From HGM12669 sp048527645 (GTDB lineage: Bacteria; Bacillota; Clostridia; Oscillospirales; CAG-272), in the NCBI GenBank assembly GCA_048527645.1, contig DBGFNI010000150.1, forward strand, positions 1-20,162: a stretch of 20,162 nucleotides of DNA, read 5' to 3'. Shown here piece after piece: positions 6,978-15,634 of the stretch. A program made the translations under genes and the position numbers. The notes below the pieces were generated by a model. That model made no database searches. It saw only the letters and a list, made by a program, of their open reading frames with translations, and was not told the origin of the DNA. How positions within the stretch are numbered: position 1 is the first letter of the stretch; the number at the start of each line of letters is the position of its first letter.

Positions 6978-8039
6978 TCAGCCTACCAAACCAGAACGCT
7001 CGATACCCTCTACCAGATATCTCTGACCAAAGATGTAGATCAGAATCAAAGGCAGAATAATCAGCAAACCACAGGTTTGCAGCACAGCCGGCTCGAACAA
7101 ATCGGCGCCGGCTCCGCTCGTACTGAGCGAGGAAGGAACGGTGATAATATCCGGCATCAGCGTTGTTCCGGCATTCGTGAAGAACAGGTCGGTGTAGAAC
7201 ATATCCGTCCACTGCCAGGAGAATGCGAACAGGAAAATCGTGATCATCATCGGAACGGACAGCGGAACAATGATATTGAAGAATGTTCTCATCACGCCCG
7301 CGCCGTCAACATATGCGCTCTCCTCCAGTTCGTCCGGCACGCCGCGGTAAAACTGGCGCATCATAAAGATGTACAACCCGTTTTTAAACGCCAGACCGGT
7401 AACGGACAGAATCAGGAACGGCCAATATGTATTGATCAGATTCAGCGATGACATGGTTGACGGCAGAATGCGAATTCCGGTCAACACACCACCGGACAGG
7501 AAGTTGAGAATACCCAGCACATCGAAATAACGGAATTCCATAAACAGGGACAGCTCAAGGGTCTGATGCGGCACAACCATGGTCAAGATCACCAGGAAGA
7601 ACAGAATCTTAGAGCCCTTGAATTTGAACTTTGCAAAGCCGTAGCCGACCAAAGAACAAATAATCGTCTGAATCAAACCGCTTGCTGCGGACAGCACAAT
7701 GGTGTGCCACAGCGCGCTGAAATAACCGTTTTCCGAAATAATCGCCTTGTAGGTATTCAGGGTCGGGTTCTTCGGAATATACTTCACGGTAACATCCGAA
7801 AAATCCGATGCGCTCATAAAGGAGCCGGAAATCTTGGAAAAGAAGGGGAAAAGGATGACGTAGGATATACCGATCAGAAGCGCATACCGGAAAATAATCC
7901 AGATCAGGCGCTTGAGAAAGTGCTTGGACAAGTACTTGATTCGGAATCTGACAAACCAGGAGGTTTTTTTATCCGGATCGCGAACGTACTCAACGTCTTC
8001 GTTTTCCACGCCGGTGTTCTCTGTTGCGTTAGCGTTCAT
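6978..8039 (-). CDS. Carbohydrate ABC transporter permease, MalG type (second pair)
   Basis: This inner-membrane permease subunit of a CUT1-type sugar importer is 353 residues long. It has six predicted helices and the cytoplasmic EAA loop EELEESAYVDGAGVMRTFF (236-254), with the conserved G near 246 that docks on the ATPase. The end (YLVEGIERSGLVG) is typical of MalG-type subunits. An N-terminal hydrophilic extension of about 40 residues makes it longer than the usual 270-300. AAGGAGG lies just before the ATG, within the 18-base gap after the upstream permease. It is the last gene of the operon, pairs with the MalF-type gene at 8058-9218, and has no solute-binding gene of its own beside it. 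The substrate is unknown. Confidence 0.92.
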   Translation of the reverse strand: MNANATENTGVENEDVEYVRDPDKKTSWFVRFRIKYLSKHFLKRLIWIIFRYALLIGISYVILFPFFSKISGSFMSASDFSDVTVKYIPKNPTLNTYKAIISENGYFSALWHTIVLSAASGLIQTIICSLVGYGFAKFKFKGSKILFFLVILTMVVPHQTLELSLFMEFRYFDVLGILNFLSGGVLTGIRILPSTMSSLNLINTYWPFLILSVTGLAFKNGLYIFMMRQFYRGVPDELEESAYVDGAGVMRTFFNIIVPLSVPMMITIFLFAFSWQWTDMFYTDLFFTNAGTTLMPDIITVPSSLSTSGAGADLFEPAVLQTCGLLIILPLILIYIFGQRYLVEGIERSGLVG

Positions 8040-8057
8040 TTATCCTGCACCTCCTTC

Positions 8058-9218
8058 TCAATCTTCTCTTCTCTGATAGAACACAAAGGAACCGATCACA
8101 GCGGATACGACACCGACAATCAGCAGCACCACAATAAAGTACATCCATGCCATTGCCGATGACACCTCACGTCCTCCGGTACCGGAAGCGGAAGTTGAAG
8201 AAAAGACATCGTTAATGTACATCATGACCGTATTGGACGTGCAGGTGAATTCGTCGATAATGGTATAAATTGCGTTTACCAGAATCATAGGGGTAATCAT
8301 GGGGAATGTGATCTTCCAGAAGGTCTCCCAAGGAGTCGCACCCTCGATGGCACAGGACTCGTAAATCGAAGGGGAAATCGACTGCAAGCCGGCCAGGAAG
8401 ATCAGCATCTGGACGCCGGAGCGGTTGACAATATTATAAATATCGTTCACCAGCTTCACGACAAAGGATATAACTCCTTCGCCCAGCGACATACTTGATA
8501 GCAGCTTTTGGATATCCATGGTTGAGACCAGTGAGGTTGCACTGTCTCCCATGTCGTTGCCTCCCGCGCTGTCCATGTAGTCCAGCAGCTTGTTATCGGC
8601 GTCAATGCTCTCGATCAAGCCGGTAGACAAAATGACCGGCACGAAGAAGATCGCACGGAACGCCGCTCTGCCCGCCATCTTCTGATTGAGCAGAATTGCC
8701 ATAAACAGGGAGAAAATGACAATCGCAGGAATATCAAACACGAGCTGTTTGATACCCTCAGCGAGCGTTGATACAAAGCTTGCATCAACAAACAGCGCCT
8801 CATAGTAGTTCTCAAAGCCAACCCAGCGCAGCGTATAACCGCCGCCCATGGAGGGCTTGATTTCTGTCAGACTGTACAGAATGGAATTATAAATGATCGG
8901 CAAATATACAATCAAAAACCCTAATGCAAAGGGAAGCACAAACAGCCATCCGGACTTTGCCTTCTTTTTCTCCAGAGACGACGCTCTCTTGCGGTATCTG
9001 GGAGATTGATTTTTCCGGTTTTCGTTGTAATCGCGGGTCGTGCGGGGGGTGGAAGAGGGATCTCTTCCGCCCGCCACATGCATCTGGCCTCTGACCTGAC
9101 GATCAGGATCGGGGGACTCTGTAGCCACGCGAGGACCGCCGACTCGTACACCGCCACCCGGGATGACAGGACGATCGGAGGAATCCGGCGGGGTCGGTAC
9201 TCTGCCTTGACGACTCAT
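8058..9218 (-). CDS. Sugar ABC transporter permease, MalF/UgpA type, with long cytoplasmic N-terminal extension
   Basis: The 386-residue partner of the 6978-8039 permease carries the EAA loop IYESCAIEGATPWETFWKITFP (285-306). Its first helix begins only near residue 91. The preceding 90 residues are rich in Pro, Gly, Arg and Ser and then Lys/Arg, look disordered, and should lie in the cytoplasm. AAAGGAGG, spaced about 9 bases from this ATG, supports the long start. A second polar insertion (about 205-250, DADNKLLDYMDSAGG onward) lies between helices, probably outside the membrane. The usual family length is about 290-310. It follows the DUF5696 gene by 18 bases. Confidence 0.9.
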   Translation of the reverse strand: MSRQGRVPTPPDSSDRPVIPGGGVRVGGPRVATESPDPDRQVRGQMHVAGGRDPSSTPRTTRDYNENRKNQSPRYRKRASSLEKKKAKSGWLFVLPFALGFLIVYLPIIYNSILYSLTEIKPSMGGGYTLRWVGFENYYEALFVDASFVSTLAEGIKQLVFDIPAIVIFSLFMAILLNQKMAGRAAFRAIFFVPVILSTGLIESIDADNKLLDYMDSAGGNDMGDSATSLVSTMDIQKLLSSMSLGEGVISFVVKLVNDIYNIVNRSGVQMLIFLAGLQSISPSIYESCAIEGATPWETFWKITFPMITPMILVNAIYTIIDEFTCTSNTVMMYINDVFSSTSASGTGGREVSSAMAWMYFIVVLLIVGVVSAVIGSFVFYQRRED

Positions 9219-9236
9219 TGTTCAGTCCTCCTTTCC

Positions 9237-12200
9237 TTACGCATCGAAGCGGATGAAGTCTTCCGCATCAAGCGTTACACTTTCACCGTTCACTTCAATG
9301 ACGACATCGTAGTTGTTAAAGTTGAGATAGAAAACAGCACCGTTTTCGTATGTGACCTTGACGATTCGGTTGTTATCCACGATATACTTGGATTCAACCA
9401 GTGCCATTTCCTTCAGATACTCCTCGGTTCCCGCCGGATAGCGACTTGCGATACGCTGCTTTTCAGCATCGATTTTAGCCCATTCTTTTTCTGAATAATT
9501 GCGTTGTCCGGATACAAACTCATGCCCGACAATGCGCTGTGTCTGCAAGTCGTGCAGCGCGTCGTTCATCTCTTTGTATGTCGCGATCAAATCGTCGCTC
9601 CAAATACTATAGTCAATGGAATAATACTTGGAGTATTCTTCATCCAGCTTCAGAATATTGGTATTCTGTGCGGACAGAATGTAGTAAGGATAAGCACCGC
9701 TTTCAATGGAACGCAGCAATTCGTAACGGGAATCGCCAACCGTGTTCAGTGCCTGCCCGGAGAACTGAATGTAACCGTGCAGCACCATGCCCATAAACGG
9801 AACCGTGTCGCTCGCGTAGTTAAAGCCACTCGAATCCAGAGGAACATCCAGCACATCGGTGACATATGACAATGTGTAAGCATTACCGAATTCGGTCATG
9901 ACATTCTCATATTTCTCATCCATCTGCTCCATGACATTCTGCGCAAATTCCAGCGTTTCGTCGCGCAGATACATTTCCGCTTTCTCATCGTTGTTATAGT
10001 CACCGCCAAGGTAACCGCCCAAGGTGGAAGCCGAAATGGAATCCATGGAGAACACATCCAGCTTACTGCTCAACTTTTCAAAGAAGGTTGTGTAGTATAT
10101 GGGAGAAAGCACCAAAGAGTCGGTACGTTGGAACGTCTGATAGACAGAGCTATATTCACGCTTGGAAGCGTATCTGCTGCCGTCCGTTCCGCGCGCCAGA
10201 TATTTACTCTTCAAAAATCCGGTAAAGATGTTGTTCTTTTCCGCATTCACAAAGACGAAATCAAATTCGGGATAGACGTCAAAGCCATTTTCATTTGCAT
10301 AAATCAGAAAATCTTCGAATCCGTCTGCACCGCCGACCTTCTTTTCCACCTTCGCCTTTTTCGGTGCGGAGGAGGAAAGACCGCCGTTGAAGAAGCCGGA
10401 CAGCTTCCAATTGATATTGGTCACGCCGTTCTCCTTCAGATTCTCGTACATATCCTTCAAATCCTCGAAGGTCGTGAGAGGCGTCTGAACCGTGATCGGG
10501 AAGGTCAGGAAGGTGTCATCGGTTTCGATGGTACCGAACGATTCCAGATAAAGAGGAATGTCCTTGTCGACCTCCGCATCGGTCAGACGGCTCAAAACAC
10601 CTTTTTTCTCCAGATAGTCGCGGTATACCTTTGCCATGCCCACATAGCTTGCTTCGTAATACTCATTTTCCGCAAGTCCTGCCGCCTGTGCTTCTTCGTC
10701 ACCGTTAAGAAGGAAATACTTGATGGTGTAGTCTCCGACATAACTCTTGGCGGAGTTTGTGGAAATCAAAGCACTGTCAGCAGCGGAAATTGCTTCCGAA
10801 ATGTCGTAGCTGTCGGATGCACGCAGGATGATAGAGGAATATACCGTATCATACTTGTGCAGCGCACCGCCTGTTTCTGCAGTGATTCTGGACATTTCCG
10901 CACCCGCTTCGATCACCGCGAAAAAGCCCTTTGTCTCTTTGTGGGTCACGTTTGCGGAAATCCCGGCATTCTTTGCTTCTTCCTGCAACTCTTCCTGCTC
11001 TTCCGGCGTCAGTTCCTTTTCTTGTTCTGCGGCTTCGGCGTCATCCTTTTCTTCTGCCTCCGCTTCATCATCTTCGTCCGCGTCGGCTTCCTTATCGTCG
11101 CTTTCTGTGAGGGGGTCCTCCACGACCGCGCCGACAATCTTTGTGGGATCGGTAATCTTCCAATCCTGCGAAGAGACTGCGCCGAACACAGGGAGTCGAA
11201 CAGTTTCCTGATGCTCATAATTCAGCGTGTAGTAAGAGCAGTCCTGACCGTAAACCACCTGCGTGATCGCACGGGTCAGATTGTCGTTGAAATCCTCAAA
11301 ACGGACAATCGAACCGGAACCGTCCGGAATGAAGGTGTAGCCGTTGAATTGGCCGCTGATTCCATCCACCGAATTATAGGGACCGCATCCGAAATACGGC
11401 AGAATGCTCAGGCTGTTGATCGAATAGTCTGATTCAACATACCGCAAGCCGCCGACCGGGCAGCGAACCTTTAAGCCACCATCCTCCATATAGTATTCCA
11501 ATGCCACATGGAAAATCGGAGGCGCCTTTTCTGTGCCGGTGTACTCCGTTAAATCATGGTCTTTTTCCAGTTCCTCAAACGTGTACTTCGGACAGAACAC
11601 CTTGATATAGCCCTCAATTTCGTCCTTTTCGCGTTCAGATGCGTCCGGCGCGAAGACATAGACCGCCATTTTCTTGGTGATCTTAAAATCAGACTGCATC
11701 TGCTTGAGCGTTCTGGTCGTCTGATCCGCATTGGGGTCTTTCAAGATGTAATATGCCTTCATTCTGTCTTGAATGATGACCTTCTGACGATAATTCGCAG
11801 AATACTGATCGGAATACTCGCTTTCCGCATACAAGTCCTCAAACTCGCTTGAGAAGAAATTATCGAAGATCTTTTCTTCAAACGCGCTTTTTTCGATCAG
11901 TCTCGGTAAAAGTCTGCGTGCGTCCAATCGTCCGATTGCGTACTCCAGACGAATACCACCGTTGACAAACTTGATCTGCAGCTGGTCACGCATGATACAC
12001 CATTCATAGCTGTTATAAACGTCAGCGGAATGGTCGATGATGACCTGCGACATCAAATTTGCCTTGATGTCGTCTGCCGAACTCCGGCTCAGCAAAGCAA
12101 TATCATAAGGGTTGGAAAACATCGTCTGACCGGTGACCGTATCAAGATACGCCACCTCGCCGGTCGTTGCCTGCAAATACAGCTCATATCTGCCGTCTGC

Positions 12201-12434
12201 ACTGGTCAAAACCGGCTTGCCCATATTGGCGATTTTCTGTTCGGGAGATGTGTAGACCATACTGAGATAGTCTACCGTATCTTCCGAAGCAGTCGTCTGC
12301 TGCTTTGTTGCGGCAACACCGCTCTGCACTGCGCTCCCCGTGCCGTCAGTCTCAACGGCAAACACAGGATACGTCAAGGTAGAAAGGATCATCAGAAAAG
12401 CAAGGATTGCTGAGATCATACGATTGTGTTTCAT
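9237..12434 (-). CDS. Exported DUF5696-domain protein, glycoside-hydrolase-like
   Basis: This 1065-residue exported protein has a signal peptide (MKHNR, then hydrophobic 7-26 ending VFA) without a lipobox Cys. I recognise it as the DUF5696 group, which in Firmicutes occurs beside sugar ABC permeases and YIP1 proteins. The N-terminal part (60-430) looks like a beta-rich domain. Residues 440-490 are a very acidic insert. Residues 625-960 have beta/alpha-barrel-like periodicity with segments such as DIPLYLESFG, INWKLSGFFNGG, DVYPEFDFVFVN, VFSMDSIS and VMTEFGNAY. The end is a beta-sandwich-like tail. Asp798 and Glu848 are plausible catalytic carboxylates, which is inference only. An upstream in-frame ATG at 12503 is less likely, because AAAGGAGG and the signal peptide fit 12434. 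It starts 19 bases after the NHL/YIP1 gene. Confidence 0.82.
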   Translation of the reverse strand: MKHNRMISAILAFLMILSTLTYPVFAVETDGTGSAVQSGVAATKQQTTASEDTVDYLSMVYTSPEQKIANMGKPVLTSADGRYELYLQATTGEVAYLDTVTGQTMFSNPYDIALLSRSSADDIKANLMSQVIIDHSADVYNSYEWCIMRDQLQIKFVNGGIRLEYAIGRLDARRLLPRLIEKSAFEEKIFDNFFSSEFEDLYAESEYSDQYSANYRQKVIIQDRMKAYYILKDPNADQTTRTLKQMQSDFKITKKMAVYVFAPDASEREKDEIEGYIKVFCPKYTFEELEKDHDLTEYTGTEKAPPIFHVALEYYMEDGGLKVRCPVGGLRYVESDYSINSLSILPYFGCGPYNSVDGISGQFNGYTFIPDGSGSIVRFEDFNDNLTRAITQVVYGQDCSYYTLNYEHQETVRLPVFGAVSSQDWKITDPTKIVGAVVEDPLTESDDKEADADEDDEAEAEEKDDAEAAEQEKELTPEEQEELQEEAKNAGISANVTHKETKGFFAVIEAGAEMSRITAETGGALHKYDTVYSSIILRASDSYDISEAISAADSALISTNSAKSYVGDYTIKYFLLNGDEEAQAAGLAENEYYEASYVGMAKVYRDYLEKKGVLSRLTDAEVDKDIPLYLESFGTIETDDTFLTFPITVQTPLTTFEDLKDMYENLKENGVTNINWKLSGFFNGGLSSSAPKKAKVEKKVGGADGFEDFLIYANENGFDVYPEFDFVFVNAEKNNIFTGFLKSKYLARGTDGSRYASKREYSSVYQTFQRTDSLVLSPIYYTTFFEKLSSKLDVFSMDSISASTLGGYLGGDYNNDEKAEMYLRDETLEFAQNVMEQMDEKYENVMTEFGNAYTLSYVTDVLDVPLDSSGFNYASDTVPFMGMVLHGYIQFSGQALNTVGDSRYELLRSIESGAYPYYILSAQNTNILKLDEEYSKYYSIDYSIWSDDLIATYKEMNDALHDLQTQRIVGHEFVSGQRNYSEKEWAKIDAEKQRIASRYPAGTEEYLKEMALVESKYIVDNNRIVKVTYENGAVFYLNFNNYDVVIEVNGESVTLDAEDFIRFDA

Positions 12435-12453
12435 CTTTTCTTTTGCCTCCTTT

Positions 12454-14742
12454 CTAAATCGAACGTGTATACAGTTCTGCAATGATGCTGTACACAAACC
12501 CAATGATCTTATTGATCAGGGAAACAAACAGCAGTACCAGGAACAGGATAAATGCGATACCGGCAATCGAGCCGACGCAAACCGCCACATTCTTTGCAAA
12601 GCTGTAATCGTGTGTCACCATCGAACCGAAGAAAATCAGGAATCCGGTCCACACATAAGCAATTGCCATAACAAACGTGAGAACCTCGACTTCACTGAGA
12701 AGGACGAAATGTGACATAATGGTAATAGGAACCATGAACAGCGCAATCGGCACGAGCGAATAGCTTGTCGCGATGAATATGTCGCGGAAAGTACCCTCGC
12801 CGTCAAACAGCGTTGTCAGACACCAGTTGGAGATGCACCACAAGAATATCGGAAGCAAGACCGAAAGCACAGTGGTGATGACATTGGCGGATTTACCATC
12901 CGGATTCAACAAATAACCGCTACTCATGGATTTATACTGGAATGAAGCCACAACAATAATGATCCACACAATGGAAGCACGGATACTGCCTCGCTGCTCA
13001 TGCTTCAAATCCCAGAAGCCGTCAAAGGGATGGAACAGGATCCAAAAACCGTAGACGATCTCTTCCCAGAAGGTTCTGCGCTCGGTCTTCGTCTGCCCTG
13101 CCACATTCACTTTTCCTGCATAATGGAAAATCAGCCAGTAGATGAGAATCACCGCGATCACAACCAGAATGATCACATACGGATATTTGTAAATCCAGTT
13201 TTCACGGAGATTTTTATATGCTTCCGACCAGTTTTCCGTGTCATAAGCATACTCATAATACCCCATGGCCTCTTCATATTTCGCGTCGTTGCGCAAGCTG
13301 TTGCCGATACCGATATAGGCCGCGTCAAAGTTGCTGTTACGCTGCAAAATTCTCTGCCAGTTAGTCAGCGTCTTTTCGTATTCACGGTTCTGTCGGTTCT
13401 CCAATGCTTCCGCCAGCAAATCGCCGTATTCGGTACGTTTGAATATCGTGATCGAACACTCGTCGCTGTCCAGAATCAGGATGTCGGTACCCTGATAGTC
13501 AATGGCGCGGATTTTTGAGATGTTACCGGTCTGCAAACCGCTGTCGCCGAAGACATACAGCAATTCACCGTTGTTGTCGTAAGTATAAATCTTGGAACGT
13601 TTTTCGTCGATGATGCTCCAGGTATTTTCGCCCGGTCCCACCGCAACGTCAATAATGGAGGAAGCACCTTTTTTGGTAAGTGTTGTGGTCGTCGTTCCCT
13701 TGTCTTCCTGCTCGGAAGTGTCCTGCTCCTCAGCAGTTCCGGTTTGCAATGCGGCCACCGTCACCTCACCGCCGGGTCCGTAAAAGCCGTTGCGCTTCAG
13801 CACGTCGATACCGTTAGCGTTGAGCTTTTTGACCGGCGCGTTCTTCGCTTCCTTGTTATTCGTCGAGGCCTGCTGCAGGGATTCTTCGATCGAATTGGAA
13901 GTGACGTAAATGAAGTTGCCGGAGTCAATCGTGATATTATTAAACTCGGTGGAAACGTATTGCTGAGAATTCTGTCTTTGCTCTTTGGTCTGGAACTTTC
14001 TCCAGATCATATCCAAAACGCTGAGGTTGACCGCCTGCGCACCGATGAAGCCGACGAAAGATCCATCGGGATTCAGTGTAATCACACCCATGTAAGTCGT
14101 TGAGGAAACCACATACATTCTGCCCGCGTCATCCACTGCAATGGCAGAAGGCTTGTAAACGCTCCCCTCAGGGAAGACGTCGGATTCAGGCGCTTCAAAC
14201 ACACTTTCCGGAATCGGAGAGGGTGTACGCTCAACAACACGCGCCTGACTGTACCACTGGATATAGTCAAAATCGAACACAACGATTCTGGCGTTGTTGG
14301 TATCCGCGATATAGATTTTGCAGTCGTCTCCGCCCAGACCGTCATCAAAATGGCGGACATACACGCCCTGCGGATTGCTCAACCCGTCGGGCACACCCTG
14401 AGAATTCGTAAACTCAGAGATCGTAAACATTGTCTTAAGATACTCATTGGTCACCACAATGCGGTTGTTCTTGGTATCAGCAATGTAAACATATCCTGTC
14501 TTCCGATCGACGAACAAATCACGCGGATCTTTCAATTCATCCCCTTCCGCCAGCGCCAAATCCTTGGAATACAGCACGGTATCCGGCGTGTACGCATCAG
14601 GCGATGCGGCGCCGAAGCCCTCCTGGGAATAGGTGTAGGTGGAATAAGGCGTCATCGCGCTGACACTCGCCACGCTTGCAACGCATCCGAACAGGATCGC
14701 CAGGCATGAAATGAGGGTAATGATTCTCAAAGTTTTTTTCAT
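12454..14742 (-). CDS. Membrane protein with NHL-repeat propeller, TPR-like segment and YIP1-type membrane domain
   Basis: The 762-residue protein starts with a signal sequence (1-30). NHL-type repeats follow, for example LKDPRDLFVDRKTGYVYIADTKNNRIVV (70-97, in two parts DPRDLFVDR and YVYIADTKNNRI) and IYIADTNNARIVVFD (143-157), with later blades to about 435. A polar Thr/Glu-rich linker interrupts the propeller (335-358). A TPR-like helical pair (450-515) is followed by a helix (521-540) and about five more membrane helices (588-750) resembling the YIP1 domain. The propeller and TPR should face outside. The function is unknown; protein or glycan scaffolding is a guess from NHL and TPR behaviour. 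AAGGAGGGG precedes the ATG, 12 bases after the upstream permease stop. A Cys at position 20 (LFGC) is a weak lipobox candidate. Confidence 0.82.
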   Translation of the reverse strand: MKKTLRIITLISCLAILFGCVASVASVSAMTPYSTYTYSQEGFGAASPDAYTPDTVLYSKDLALAEGDELKDPRDLFVDRKTGYVYIADTKNNRIVVTNEYLKTMFTISEFTNSQGVPDGLSNPQGVYVRHFDDGLGGDDCKIYIADTNNARIVVFDFDYIQWYSQARVVERTPSPIPESVFEAPESDVFPEGSVYKPSAIAVDDAGRMYVVSSTTYMGVITLNPDGSFVGFIGAQAVNLSVLDMIWRKFQTKEQRQNSQQYVSTEFNNITIDSGNFIYVTSNSIEESLQQASTNNKEAKNAPVKKLNANGIDVLKRNGFYGPGGEVTVAALQTGTAEEQDTSEQEDKGTTTTTLTKKGASSIIDVAVGPGENTWSIIDEKRSKIYTYDNNGELLYVFGDSGLQTGNISKIRAIDYQGTDILILDSDECSITIFKRTEYGDLLAEALENRQNREYEKTLTNWQRILQRNSNFDAAYIGIGNSLRNDAKYEEAMGYYEYAYDTENWSEAYKNLRENWIYKYPYVIILVVIAVILIYWLIFHYAGKVNVAGQTKTERRTFWEEIVYGFWILFHPFDGFWDLKHEQRGSIRASIVWIIIVVASFQYKSMSSGYLLNPDGKSANVITTVLSVLLPIFLWCISNWCLTTLFDGEGTFRDIFIATSYSLVPIALFMVPITIMSHFVLLSEVEVLTFVMAIAYVWTGFLIFFGSMVTHDYSFAKNVAVCVGSIAGIAFILFLVLLFVSLINKIIGFVYSIIAELYTRSI

Positions 14743-14754
14743 CTTTTCCCCTCC

Positions 14755-15633
14755 TTAATCCTTCATACCGGAAGATCCCATGGTCTCCACGATCTGGCTC
14801 TGCGAAGCGGCAAACACAATGATCGGCACGATCATCTGAATCACCGCGGCAGCCGCGGATGCACCGGAACGGAGCACGCCGCCGTTGAGAACCTGAGAAA
14901 TTGCGTAGTTAAATGTCTTCAATTGCTCAGAATGGATGTAAATGGACGCGCCCATGCTCCATAGCCCTTGGAAGGAGTACACAATCAGCGTCAGCCACGC
15001 GGGCTTAACCATCGGCATCGCAATCCGGATAAAGGTGTTCCATTCGGAGGAGCCGTCCAGTCGGGCTGACTCCAGAATTTCGTCCGCCACGGAGTCGTCC
15101 ATAAAGTTTTTCATCAGGTACAGTCCCAACGTCGAGCAGAAGGTCGGGACGATGATAGCCCAATATGTATCAATCCAATGCAGCCAGGACATCACCAAGA
15201 AGTTTGCAATGCCCGCAACCGTAGAGGAAAACATCAGGGAGAGGACGATCGTCTGGAAGAAAAATTCTCTTCCGGGGAATCTCATCTTAGACAGCACATA
15301 TGCCGCCAAAGAGGAAAGGATCAGGTTGCCCAGTGTACCGACTACGGAGATAAACACCGTATTGAAGATGTAACGGGAGAACGGAACCCAGGAGGTACCC
15401 ATCAGCCGGAACAAGTCTGAGAAGTTCTTCATAGTCGGATGCATAACATAAAAGCGCGGCGGGAAGAGGAACAACTCATCCATCGGCTTAAAGGCGTTGA
15501 GCACCGTGATATACATCGGGAGGAACATGAAAAGGCCGAACACAACCAAAACGATCGTGATAAAGGCGTCGCCTCCGCGAGAACGGTTCAGGACAACTTT
15601 ATGATTACTGATTCGAATTTTTTTCTTCTTCAT
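14755..15633 (-). CDS. Carbohydrate ABC transporter permease, MalG type (first pair)
   Basis: This 292-residue CUT1 permease has six predicted helices and the EAA loop EILESARLDGSSEWNTFIRI (185-204), the contact site for the nucleotide-binding subunit. Its length is normal for the family. It begins one base after the stop codon of its MalF-type partner, and its ribosome binding site (AAAGGTGG) lies inside the end of that gene, so translation is probably coupled. Binding protein, MalF-type and MalG-type genes come in the canonical order in this part of the operon. The substrate is inferred to be an oligosaccharide because of the CBM-like domains on the binding protein. Confidence 0.93.
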   Translation of the reverse strand: MKKKKIRISNHKVVLNRSRGGDAFITIVLVVFGLFMFLPMYITVLNAFKPMDELFLFPPRFYVMHPTMKNFSDLFRLMGTSWVPFSRYIFNTVFISVVGTLGNLILSSLAAYVLSKMRFPGREFFFQTIVLSLMFSSTVAGIANFLVMSWLHWIDTYWAIIVPTFCSTLGLYLMKNFMDDSVADEILESARLDGSSEWNTFIRIAMPMVKPAWLTLIVYSFQGLWSMGASIYIHSEQLKTFNYAISQVLNGGVLRSGASAAAAVIQMIVPIIVFAASQSQIVETMGSSGMKD

Positions 15634-15634
15634 A

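Noticed and set aside
10128..11432. 434-codon plus-strand open frame opposite the DUF5696 gene
   Set aside because: It is an antisense shadow with Cys/Phe-rich composition and no translation signal.
12435..12503. 23-residue N-terminal extension of the DUF5696 protein
   Set aside because: It overlaps the end of the upstream gene, and AAAGGAGG plus the signal peptide fit the start at 12434.
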